Assembly: GCA_029237695.1 (NCBI GenBank)
Contig: CM055265.1
Coordinates: forward strand, 220,461,679-220,525,678
Reading direction: 5' to 3'
From: Conchocele bisecta
Lineage: Eukaryota; Mollusca; Bivalvia; Lucinida; Thyasiridae
DNA length: 64,000 bases
The position numbers and the translations under genes are program-made. The stretch's first letter is position 1; every line of letters starts with the position of its first letter. The notes below the pieces were generated by a model that had not been told where the DNA came from, did no database searches, and saw only the letters and a program-made list of their open reading frames with translations. Below are positions 17,801 through 26,610 of the stretch, piece by piece.

Positions 17801-18026
17801 ACAAGATGGTAAAATGTTAGTGAATGCGCTTTATCACGCCGTGGTGATATCGGGTTTCAGTATCGGGTATGCTCGACTATCAAAGATGGCCCTAGGAGGA
17901 TCCGCTCCCAAATTGGACTTTACTGCGAGAGACGTAGGGTTCGCGACCTTAGATGTAGCGGCCGCAGTTTGGACCCGAGATTATCTAGTTAAAGCTGGAA
18001 TTCTACCAGTTAATATATGGAAATAA
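17793..18026 (+). CDS. small conserved Polinton protein (77 aa)
   Basis: The ORF is intact and starts MAEQDGKMLVNALYHAVVIS. It is alanine-rich and mildly hydrophobic (VVISGFSIGYARLSKMALGG), with a C-terminal TRDYLVKAGILPVNIWK signature that I recognise as a recurrent small protein in animal Polintons. Function is unknown; a membrane-associated or virion-internal role is possible. It overlaps the upstream gene by 8 bp and abuts the next gene exactly (TAA followed by ATG), so the three form one compact same-strand cluster. Confidence 0.7.
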   Translation: MAEQDGKMLVNALYHAVVISGFSIGYARLSKMALGGSAPKLDFTARDVGFATLDVAAAVWTRDYLVKAGILPVNIWK

Positions 18027-18458
18027 ATGGCTTCAATCGCAGTAATAGTAGGTGGTGCGCTCGTAAACGCATTGGTGTTCAGCGGTAGCAACTTTATATT
18101 CTCTAAAATGAGAAGCTCGAACGTGGATGAGGAGCGTAAGCGTCACGATTTAGCTGTAGAACAACTCAATTGCGCAAAGGAAGAGTGGTCGAAAAAACGA
18201 ACCGCCCATCTTGACTGGGTCAATGAAGAGCTTCGCCGCGAAAATTACGCCGCACAAACTTTTCAGAACGTTGAAGAAGCCAACCGCGAGTACGCGCTGG
18301 CATATCCACAGAAAAGTCTCACGCCGCTGGATCGCGAGCCCCAACTTTCAGATTTCTATGTACCGTCAGAGCCCCAAAAAGACCGCGAGATCGCGTTCAT
18401 CGTCGTGGGAATGGGTGTGGTGGGGCTCGTCGGCTACTATATTCAATCGAGATTTTAA
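18027..18458 (+). CDS. small Polinton protein with two membrane segments flanking a coiled coil
   Basis: 143 residues, intact. The N-terminal hydrophobic segment is ASIAVIVGGALVNALVFSGS; the middle is a charged helix (DEERKRHDLAVEQLNCAKEE onward); the conserved EPQLSDFYVPSEPQKDREI precedes a C-terminal membrane segment IAFIVVGMGVVGLVGYYI. Two anchors around a soluble helix suggest a virion or membrane scaffold protein. The family recurs beside the previous small gene in animal Polintons; its role is not established. It starts immediately after the stop codon of the preceding gene. Confidence 0.7.
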   Translation: MASIAVIVGGALVNALVFSGSNFIFSKMRSSNVDEERKRHDLAVEQLNCAKEEWSKKRTAHLDWVNEELRRENYAAQTFQNVEEANREYALAYPQKSLTPLDREPQLSDFYVPSEPQKDREIAFIVVGMGVVGLVGYYIQSRF

Positions 18459-18506
18459 ATTAATTATTTTAAATAACTTTTTTTATAAATATATATATAT
18501 AGAACG

Positions 18507-18857
18507 ATGTCAGTTGACGAACTTTATTTTGCTATGATTGATGTAGGCTACACTGCCCTTAAACACCGCATGGTTGGTGCAAAGGGTATGATTCGTCTGG
18601 CCCGAGATTCTCTCGAGACGTGGCGGGAGGACGAAAAAGTGGCCACCCTTTTCGCAAAGCGGATGTTAGATTCCTCCACCAATCCTGGGGGATTATATTT
18701 TCCCAATTTCCTTCAGAACTTAACCCCCAATCGCGATTGTACTTCCAAGAAAGGTTTATTATTATCGACGCAGTTACCGGACGATCTGGCGAGGGCATGT
18801 TGGAGATTGTCAGATATATTAGAATACATCGCATACGATGAACACGCGCAAACTTAA
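18507..18857 (+). CDS. unknown Polinton protein upstream of integrase
   Basis: The open frame of 116 codons starts MSVDELYFAMIDVGYTALKH after a TATATATATATA stretch. It has LARDSLETWREDEKVATLFA and SSTNPGGLYFPNFLQNLTP. From about residue 77 to 105 a different frame (LYFQERFIIIDAVTGRSGEG) looks more protein-like, while the annotated frame resumes a plausible C-terminus (LEYIAYDEH). A pair of compensating indels is therefore likely. No catalytic His/Asp/Cys pattern of an adenovirus-type protease is seen, although such a protease would be expected somewhere in this element. The stop lies 20 bp inside the integrase gene. Confidence 0.5.
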   Translation: MSVDELYFAMIDVGYTALKHRMVGAKGMIRLARDSLETWREDEKVATLFAKRMLDSSTNPGGLYFPNFLQNLTPNRDCTSKKGLLLSTQLPDDLARACWRLSDILEYIAYDEHAQT

Positions 18858-19866
18858 TACCAAACTATCGGTTCGCCTAACGCGCAAGCTAGCGAACACT
18901 TACTATAGCCCCCGCGGCTACTGGAAGGGACTCGCTGCCATCAAGAACCTCGCGGCGGCGACCAAGGTTTCAGAAAACGCTGTCAAGGAATGGCTCAAGA
19001 AGCAGGCCATCTGGCAGATCTATTTACCCGCGCCTCACAATATTCCGCGCCCGAAATTCGACGTGCCGGTACCGAACCAAGTTCACCAAGCGGATCTCCT
19101 GTTTCTCCCTCACGATCGCGTCGGTCGTAAGACGTACAAGTACGCGCTGACAGTCGTTGACGTAGCGAGTCGTTATAAGGGGGCTGAGCCGTTGGCCACT
19201 AAAGAGTAAGGAGGTGGCCGAGGCTCTCTCCCGAATATATAAGAGGAGTCCTCTCAAATGGCCGAATCTTCTCCAGGTTGATCCCGGCCGCGAGTTCATG
19301 GGCGCGGTCTCTCATCTATTGTCTAAGCACGAAGTTTCTGTGCAGACGCGGCCGCGTCAACATCCACGGGACCAGGGATCGTGGAACGCTTCAATCGAAC
19401 CCTGACTGAGAGACTGTTCGGACACCAATACGCTAAAGAACTTGTAGACCCTCATTCGCGATCGACCGAGTGGGTGGTCAGATTGCCCGCCGTGGTCTCC
19501 GCACTGAACGGAGAGGTGACCAGATTGATAGGTAAGAAGCCCGTAGATGCTATCAAGCTTAAAAGGGTGACGAGCGAGCCCTCTGCCGTCTCGCGCGGGC
19601 GACCCGTTGGTTTAGAGGAGCAACGGCTTCCATCAGATATTGACGTCCGGTACCTCTATCAACCGGGAGAGCTCGAAGGTGGCAGCCGCCGCGCGACTGA
19701 TCCCGTGTGGTCTCTCAATGTATATCATCTAGATCGATCTATTACCAAGCCCGATGAGCCCGTGCTGTACTATTTGGATGATGGGCCATCTCGAGGGTTT
19801 GTTCGCGAAGAACTTCTCGCGGTGCCTTCTGACACTCAGCTAACCCCGGATCATCAGAGTCTTTAG
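18838..19866 (+). pseudogene. DDE integrase (retroviral type), two frameshifts
   Basis: This enzyme family inserts the linear viral DNA into the host genome. Three frames together cover an N-terminal region (YYSPRGYWKGLAAIKNLA, then VSENAVKEWLKKQAIWQIY), the first catalytic Asp in NQVHQADLLFLPHD, the second in LLQVDPGREFMG, and the catalytic Glu in IVERFNRTLTERLFG about 34-35 residues later, i.e. DDE with the retroviral spacing. A C-terminal region with VYHLDRSITKPDEPVLYYLD follows and probably corresponds to a DNA-binding SH3- or chromo-like domain. Breaks lie near 19208 (stop after ATKE) and near 19378 (after DQG). The three catalytic residues are all present, so only the frame is damaged. 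It overlaps the previous gene by 20 bp. Confidence 0.9.
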
Positions 19867-19910
19867 ATTGCTAATTTTCATAAATTTTTTCAAAATTATT
19901 AAATAAATCA
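19867..19910. other. convergent spacer between integrase and polB
   Basis: A 44-bp AT-rich gap between tail-to-tail genes; no clear hairpin terminator. Confidence 0.5.
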
Positions 19911-22900
19911 TTAGAGAGGTTCTGTATGTATTCCGTCTGGTAACACACGTCTTTTATCGTAGTGTGCCGAGAGTCCTAATTTTTGTTGACAGTACGTTTT
20001 CATAACACCGTCTTTCATTTTAAATCCCCTATTTTGTGCTACATCTATAATGTGTTTTCCATCTTCTGTAGTTTCACTTAGTACTCGTTTATATCTATCC
20101 CAATTTAAATTGTTAGTTCTCTTGGACATTCCTTTCGCAGAGTTTTTATTAATAGAATTAAATTTTTCTACAAAATAACACTTACTTGATAACGCTATCG
20201 CCCTATCTCCGCTAAATTCCATTTTGAAAAGTCCGGGCTCTCTTTCGCTCCATTTATCCCAAGCCAACCATTTCTTTTTTCTTTTTCAAAACCCGTCTAG
20301 TAAGTTAGGTCTAATCAATTCCTCTATCATTTTTCCACTAACTCCTATATACATACTATCCGTATCCATCTGTATTAATTCAAAGTCTTCTCTTTTTACG
20401 TATTTGTCAAGAAATTCGTAGTAAAATTCCAACATTCTCAATTTAGCTAGTTGATAAACCGCTATTCCACAATGGAATGGTCTCTTTACCGCACACCTGG
20501 GTTTTCTTGAAGATATTTCGTACGCATCTCCTATCTCTTCCAAATCGTCAAAGAATGCAGATCTTAATGCTTTGTCAACACAGGTTTCGTTTTGTGTATA
20601 TGTCGTATTTAAATGTCTCTCCGTTGCCTCTATCATTTTTCCACAACACGAGTTTCCTAATAATTTCATTATGTCGGCTACTGGTTTCTTATTTGGTTCT
20701 ACATCACCCGTTCGTCTTGCGGCTGTAACTTCTTTTGCGAACCATTCGAATGGTTTTCCGCTAATATAATATAATCTATAACACGATGAACTCCAGTTAT
20801 TTCTAGGCCTTTGTGTTTTAAATACCATTTCAACAGTGGCGCGTACAGCAATACTTTAGTGGCCGACATAGATCCCACCAATTTTCTTCCATTTCCTCTA
20901 GTTCTTCCAGTATCTTCCAAATATTTTATCATGTGTGTGGGAACTTCATCAACCTCTACTTCTCTGTTTATAAATATTGGGGACATTTCAGAAACTTATC
21001 TTTTAAGTTGTGTGGAACTTCTATAATCCACCTCCGCAAACCCAAACCAGTCTCCAGATAAAACTGTTTTACAAAACTTTTTAATAAATTTAGGGTTATG
21101 TGGGGTATCTATATGGTGTATAGTTTCTCTCCCACACGGCATCTCTTTATTTAACGTAGATAAATATAACGCGTTTGCGTCGTACCCCAAAACAGCCTTG
21201 CACGGTTTGGAACTCACTCTAATATTTGAAACACCAGCTTCTGCATATCGTGTAAGAAATACTATTGATGGACCGCCAACTAGAGCGTTCCTTCATCATT
21301 TCGTATGTTTCTTCTTTTGGTGCATATGGAGCATCCTCCGGTATAATCGTCTTTGAAGATTTTTGTTCTTTAATGGTTCCTCTCAATAAATATTGTATAG
21401 CTACTCCAGGTAGTGTTACCGCATCTTTGAAAATATCCACACCTCTGTGTTTATAAAATTCACACATTTTTTCCACCGCTTCTAGGAACGGTGCTACATC
21501 TAAATCGTTATAATATTTCAACCAATCTCTGAAAGTTTTCATATTATTTTCTTCGAAAATTCTACGACATTTACTTAATTCTGTTTCATCTATTAACATT
21601 TTCCCAGATAGTTTGGAATACCAATTCTCTATATCCGGTAGTCCTGGGTAATCCAGTTTGTCTGGAGAATCGAACCACTCATAATGGAAGAAAGATTCCT
21701 GTCCTTTGCATTCGTAGGCTTTTATCCAACTATCGTAACTTACACCGGGTCCTAGATAAAGTATTACATCAAGAAATCTAAACTCTGGAGTAAATAGAAA
21801 TATTGTTGCGTTTGCACGTTTTCCGACCATTACTTTCTTTGTTGTTGATGCCAGTTCGCCTACTAGGTATTTCTTTATTAAGTTTATATCGTACTTACTG
21901 CTGTTAAAACCTATAACCGGTACTTGCTCTATCCACTGTTCGATCTTGGCGATTTGGTTTTTACGTAAATGTTCTGTATTAAACCCATATCTTGACCACA
22001 CTTCTTCTCTTATAGCTTTTCCCCTGACTTTCAAATCTTCTACGAATTTTTCTATAAGTTTTGCGGGATCTTTATCACAAATATGAGTTACTGTTCCTGA
22101 GAAATTATCTCATATACTAACGCTTACCGGAACGTGCTCGGCTTCGTACTCTAGATTATTACCGAGAGTTTCAAATTCTGGGTTGAGATATGCCTCAAAA
22201 TCGTATACTATCTGATATGGATAAAGAGTAGTGTCGCAACCGATCTTTATGTCTTTACCAGTTCTTTGAAATTCGCATTCCCACATAACTACTAGGTTGA
22301 ATTCTTTGTTTCTTCTAATAAGTGTATCTCTTCTCATAGTGGATGCGCGTTCTTTTCTATGTTTTGCATGAATCTCACACCCGTGCCAGTAACAGCCGTG
22401 ATATTGATATACGGTATTGGTTTCTGGACAGTATCCATCTACTGGAGCTCCTAAAATCCATCTTTCACCCCCGTGTCCACACTGTTCGTGGTAAATGTGA
22501 ATTCCCTCGCGCTTTTCCACAGAGTACATCCAATCGATCGCCCCATAACTGTTAGAACTTTTTGGGTAGAACGCTTTCTCGGACGACGAACGCGGGTGCT
22601 CTAAATAATTACCATCACATACTACTTTTGTCTCGCCTTTCATACATTTTGGTCCGTATCTCTTCATATTACTCGCTTTCGTGAATTTCTGCTTGCAATT
22701 ATCGCAGGCGTAAATTTTAGATAGGTTTTTAAGGTTTTTTATTAGAAATGCGTGATTATTAAACAGTCCTATTGTCATTGGTTTATTACCTATTGCCTTA
22801 TTGTGCGCTGGTACCTTTTTCAACCACCATACGTGACATTCGGTGGGTTGATATACTTCTATACCGATTTTAAAAAAACTCTTCAACCTTTTTCAGATCT

Positions 22901-23878
22901 GAAAAAGGAATTGGTGAAACCACATTACTACCAAAATATTGCTTACTAAGTTCTTTCGCCTTTTCTGTACATCTGTCGGGTCTTTTATCTGTCATATGCA
23001 TAGCTAGACACCTGAACAGACAAAGGTCGTCATTATACTTATCTAAAGAATACATACCTTTTTTATTCTTCAGCCATTCTGGAAGTTCTCCTCCTGCTGC
23101 TTCTTTGGATTGTAGTACCCAAATCTTTTCCCTACTACCCTGTATTAGCTTACGAAAACCTCTACCCATCTTACAAACTTCCACTTTGTATTCGGTCTGT
23201 CTATTTTATCGGACATTATTCGTGTTTGCTTCTTATCTGACAGCCATTTTTTAACGGTTTTCATTGATGATAGTGGTTCGCTACCACCGAGATTTTTGTA
23301 CATTATTATAGTTACAGGTTTTCCATTTTTAATTTCCTCCATATGTTCTAGCTTGTAAGAATATGAATATCTCAAATAAAAATTGGTTGTTAGATACGGA
23401 GCGAGTTTCTCGGACATGCGTTCAGACTCGTTAATGTTAATGTTTTACGAAAGGATAATGTAACTACCCGTCTTCCATTTTCTACCTTTTCCAATGCTTC
23501 ATCGTGAGCCCCCAATATTTCTTCACCTTTTTCCACTATCGCGCGAACGAGAGATTTGTTCTTATTATTTTGTATTGGGCCACCTGTGTGTCTAATTTGG
23601 GACAAATTATTGGTGCTTGAAGGTTTTATTACACTAGCCCTTAACTCCGCAATACTTTCTTTTTGAATTCTGTTACCAACTTCATCCGCTAGTGAGAGGT
23701 TTGTAAATGCCCCTCTTTTATAGGCGCGGGTAAACCGCTTCATAAACGCCTCATTCTTTGTGGCATTTATCAGCTTTGTCAACCCCCTAACTCTCAACCG
23801 TGTACTATAAGTAATCCCTAGAGATTCGGCTTCTCTTCTCAAACTTTCTATTTCTGCTCTAGTTTCTGGCGTTATCAT
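19911..23878 (-). pseudogene. protein-primed DNA polymerase B, multi-domain, with about eight frameshifts
   Basis: The ATG at 23876-23878 (MITPETRAEIESLRREAES) opens a gene of about 1,320 codons split over nine frame segments. In order: an N-terminal region; a motif DDLCLFRCLAMH (near 23020) reminiscent of an OTU-type cysteine box; a Cys-rich finger (CDNCKQKF...KC, near 22650-22700); a nuclease-like block VDGYCPE...YHGCYWHGC (near 22385-22445); then the polymerase with exonuclease motifs YDFEAYL (about 22200), GFNSSKYD (about 21900) and YNDLDV (about 21510), motif A YDANALYLSTL (about 21175), motif B LLGNSCCGKM (about 20655) and the catalytic DTDS (about 20360). It replicates linear DNA by protein priming. 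Many breaks fall at A/T homopolymers, so some may be sequencing errors. Confidence 0.92.
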
Positions 23879-23913
23879 ATTTTCTGTATTATACTTTTGT
23901 ATATATACTTTTG

Positions 23914-24008
23914 TATAACCTATAAAATGTATCTGTTCAATTGGACGTCAAAAATTTAAATAATGTTTTTTTCACGTCCAATTGAACAGATAAATTTCAT
24001 AGGTTATA
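23914..24008. promoter_or_regulatory. palindromic bidirectional promoter candidate between polB and zinc-finger ORF
   Basis: Two 35-bp arms (23914-23948 and 23974-24008, 33 of 35 matching) carry ACGTCCAATTGAACAG facing outward toward both genes. Each is followed by TATA-rich sequence (TATATATAC toward polB, TATATACATATATAAG toward the zinc-finger ORF). The 28-bp form of one arm is repeated in front of the left-end ORF. The symmetry and the gene positions suggest shared early transcription control, or an origin-related site. Confidence 0.6.
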
Positions 24009-24308
24009 TACATATATAAGGAGTGTGAGACTTGTTGTAAGACGTTTACGTGTAAAGACTATCTACGAAGGCATCTAGCGAGACGTAGAAAGTTTCCTTG
24101 TGTCCCCCCACAATTTCAATGCCCTAGATGCCCTTGTAAATTCGTTAGTGCCCAAACTCTTTGTAGACATAAGCAACTACGCTGTCAGGTGGCTAAAGGT
24201 GAACGTGGTAGACTAGAGCTGGTAGAATTAGTTGCTGATCTGCGAAATAAATTAGCTATATCGGAGGAGAAAAATGAGGAATATAAACTATTGTACTTGC
24301 ATGAATGA
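24003..24308 (+). CDS. zinc-finger protein ORF without ATG start
   Basis: The frame between the stop at 24000-24002 and the stop at 24306-24308 is open and encodes a Cys/His-rich protein. An ECETCCKTFTCKDYLRRH segment fits C2H2 spacing and is followed by a CPRCPCKFVSAQTLCRHKQL segment, also a CxxC...H type finger, then a charged helical tail (VADLRNKLAISEEKNEEY). No ATG lies in this frame upstream of the fingers; the ribosome would need a non-AUG codon, a spliced leader exon, or a base has been lost near 24000. It lies between the palindromic promoter and the right terminal repeat and points outward. It probably encodes a small DNA- or RNA-binding regulator; too short and startless for a firm call. 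Confidence 0.5.
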   Translation, partial: VIYIYKECETCCKTFTCKDYLRRHLARRRKFPCVPPQFQCPRCPCKFVSAQTLCRHKQLRCQVAKGERGRLELVELVADLRNKLAISEEKNEEYKLLYLHE

Positions 24309-24318
24309 TTTCGACGTT

Positions 24319-24517
24319 TTTCAAAAGTCAATTACCAATATAATTGGGACTCCCTCTTTTCAAAATTATTTTCTCCAAAAATTCATAAATTTGCTGTTGG
24401 GAGACCCAATTTTCCTCGTTAACCAATTTTTTGATTTTCGGGGGTGGTGGGGGTATTATAGAGGGTTATACATGATATCACGGTAGGTGGTATCATTTTG
24501 ACTCCCTTACTACTACT
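24319..24517 (-). repeat. right terminal inverted repeat of Polinton copy 1
   Basis: This is the inverse of 6297-6495 with about four substitutions. It ends CCCTTACTACTACT directly before TCATAAG. Confidence 0.93.
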
Positions 24518-24524
24518 TCATAAG
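24518..24524. other. right target-site duplication
   Basis: TCATAAG matches 6292-6298. Confidence 0.8.
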
Positions 24525-24599
24525 CTGGGTGCCATTTAAAAGATACATATACTTATTCGGCTTTACGTAAATATACAAATACAAAAGGCATGACCTAAT

Positions 24600-24855
24600 G
24601 TATTTATCTAAGACCGTGAAAAGAGCACTCACTCTCCGCCTTTTTCACGGTCTTACATACCGGCTTCGTGCGATAGGAGAATGAACTAGCTAGGTTAAAT
24701 TAACCGCCTCATTGCCTCCTTCATTTAATGCACATATTTCGACTGCATAGCAGATATTAGTAAATTCGGAAACAAACGGGCATTGGCCTGTCATTTTTGG
24801 GCTGAAATACCCGGGTTTGGAAGGTCCTCAAGCCAACTCCTACCCTTAAATATAA
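24600..24855. repeat. dispersed repeat, second copy at 37335-37565
   Basis: Both copies share TTCACGGTCT, ATAGGAGAATGAACTA, CTCCTTCATTTAATGCACAT and end CACCCTTAAATATAAGA or similar. They are in the same orientation and roughly 80 percent alike. In this copy a short hairpin AAGACCGTGAAAA...TTTTTCACGGTCTT starts the repeat. Non-coding. Confidence 0.65.
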
Positions 24856-25100
24856 GATAATAAAAACACTCGTAGTTTTTAGAACTGGTGGACTAGTGAC
24901 ACAATTGTATAGTTATTTAATTCATATAAAGAACATTACAAATGTCACAAAGGTCAAGGTCGTGTTACTGGTGGCGCGAGTGTGTCACAGATGTCCAGGT
25001 AAAGCAAGTGTACAAGTATTGAAGGAATCATTCAAGTAATATTGAAGATATGACATGATGGAGAAACTGGGACAAAGTTTTCGACGCAAATGTGTAGATT
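24856..25100. repeat. short dispersed repeat (shared with about 46178-46250)
   Basis: TTTTTAGAACTGGTGGACTAGTGACAC and the following ATTTAATTCATATAAAGAACATT recur at 46185-46245. The remainder shows nothing recognisable. Confidence 0.5.
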
Positions 25101-25104
25101 TGCA

Positions 25105-25735
25105 AACAGTGTAGATCCAGATGAGCCGGCTCGTAACGAACCAATTATGTGACAAACCAATACTGTGGATCCTAGGTCAAGGCGTTCTCGAGTTATATAT
25201 GGCATTAGACAGAACACAGCATGGGCTGTTTCACGCACCATTCCTCATCTGGTACACGTGTTTGACTGCTTATCACATGTTCCAAATCAAGTTCCAAGTG
25301 ACGATATACATGAAATCGATAGGTACGTCGTCCTTCTGTGCCAGAGAACATCAGCCCACCGGCATGTGAATGCTGCTCGTAGGCAGCTCTGCGTTTGGAA
25401 ATCGGAAGATTGAGAACATGGCTGCACTGGAACAACATATCAAGAGAGCATCTATCAGGCGGGACATATCCGGGGACAGTGTCTCATAGGTGATCCTCAC
25501 ATTCCTCCACCTTCTTCACGGGGTTGGGAGAAATTGTGTGATGATTCACCATGGACACCATACTGGACTACTCTACCAGAAACAGACAATGGGTGCCAGT
25601 AACTGCTTAGGTGTGGATGTAAACAGGCATGTTCTGGGAGGTGCAAATGCATGAAGGCTGGTCTGCGCTGACCAAAGTTGTGCTTCTGTCTGGGCCAGTG
25701 TAACAAGGAAGTAGACTGAACAAGACTTGATATGA
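25105..25735 (+). pseudogene. C-terminal remnant of a transposon-associated cysteine-rich protein
   Basis: Broken frames read, in order, DDIHEIDRYVVLLCQRTSAH with NAARRQLC, a YQ(A/E)SIYQAGH-like segment, PPPSSRGWEK, WTPYWTTLPETDNGCQ and a cluster CGCKQACSGRCKCMKAGLRC. This order (small D-helix, RTS box, W-P-hydrophobic linker, C-x-C cluster) is one I recognise as the C-terminal end of proteins found in many copies in marine invertebrate genomes and associated with mobile elements. The activity is not established. Several stops and frameshifts make it a relic. The right boundary is set by the end of the cysteine cluster near 25735. Confidence 0.6.
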
Positions 25736-26290
25736 TTTAAATGTGTTAACTGTAATATCTCGTTATTGAGGGTCACACTGCTTTGCAATGTTGTCATATT
25801 GTGTAATGTGGTCAATGAAACTTGTTGCTCTTTTAGGACGAGTGAAAATATAAATACATAGGTTAATGCAAAAAAGGTATGCTTTATAGTCACTTTTTCA
25901 AATTTTACCATGCATATGTTTATTAAGGTTTTTGTGGTTTATCTTATTAGACTCCTAGACCCCATAAACGTAGAAAAAGACATCAAGATCAAGAGAATTG
26001 GAGCACTTAGACCAAAGTTATTGACTCAAAATTATTTTTTGGCGGCCATTTTGAATTTTTGAGCGGGATGCGTTCGATTGACGTCGTGGTTCCCGCAATT
26101 TTTGGAATCAGCATATTAAAAAAAAAACTTGTGCAAAGTTTCATGCTTGTTTCCAGAAGTGCAGACCTCAAGCCAAAAATGTTACATATCCGCCCCACTA
26201 GATACTGAGTATAACCAATGGATTCTTATCTCTAATAGGGTGTATTTCACCTTATCGATTATTGCGCAACACTAAGTAGTGTTTATCTTC
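25736..26290. other. intergenic, nothing recognised
   Basis: No gene. A GGCGGCCATTTTGAATTTTTG word lies near 26041, part of the dispersed GCCGCCAT family. Confidence 0.35.
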
Positions 26291-26294
26291 AGGT

Positions 26295-26400
26295 CTATAT
26301 TTCGTAACAACCTTCGTGGTCGTGTGGGCTAAGGCGCCATGACAACGGCGTTCCTATCCGACCGCTCGAGGAAGTATATGGTCTCGTGGTTGATGAAAAA
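26295..26400 (+). repeat. tRNA-like (SINE-type) A-box fragment
   Basis: GTGGTCGTGTGGGCTAAGGC at about 26310-26335 resembles the D-arm/A box of tRNA-Leu/Ser and is similar to the minus-strand unit inside the Polinton (7842-7858). No good B box follows within 70 bp, so only a fragment is claimed. Confidence 0.35.
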
Positions 26401-26451
26401 TATTTTCCACTCTTCTCATCCAAACCCGGCGAACAGTGGGGGAAAATCCAA

Positions 26452-26559
26452 GTAGTATATGAGAGTCAACAACGATACCACCTTCCTGATGGAAGTCACC
26501 GCGCGTAGCGGGGTGGTTTCCGTAGGAAGGTGGTATCGTTTTGACTCTCATATACTACT
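26452..26559. repeat. foldback hairpin with ~45-bp arms
   Basis: AGTATATGAGAGTCAAnACGATACCACCTTCC and its inverse flank a GC-rich centre (CACCGCGCGTAGCGGGGTGG). A remarkable word GATACCACCT...TTTTGACTC is shared with the Polinton TIR start (GAGTCAAAATGATACCACCT, 6310-6329). Confidence 0.8.
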
Positions 26560-26561
26560 AG

Positions 26562-26610
26562 ATGAGCCGGCTCGTGACGAGCCGTCTCATCAGGATCTGC
26601 ACTTTTTGCA
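26562..26610. repeat. GATGAGCCGGCTCGT palindromic repeat family
   Basis: GATGAGCCGGCTCGTGACGA and its inverse form a short hairpin ending GATCTGCACTTTTTG. Copies lie at 27650-27714 (inverted) and 63493-63548, and a half-copy near 25110-25135. It is a small high-copy hairpin element by appearance. Confidence 0.7.

Larger units (their letters stand above)
6297..24517. mobile_element. complete Polinton/Maverick (adintovirus-like) element, copy 1
   Basis: The element is 18.2 kb long, bounded by 199-bp inverted repeats and flanked by a short target duplication. It encodes the defining set for the group: protein-primed family B DNA polymerase, retroviral-type DDE integrase, FtsK/HerA-type packaging ATPase, double-jelly-roll major capsid protein and a penton-like minor capsid candidate, plus a set of small conserved genes. 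No adenovirus-type protease was recognised. Several genes are frameshifted, so the copy may be defective. The gene complement supports a virus that integrates into the host genome. A second, partial copy lies at 55494-61220. Confidence 0.93.
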
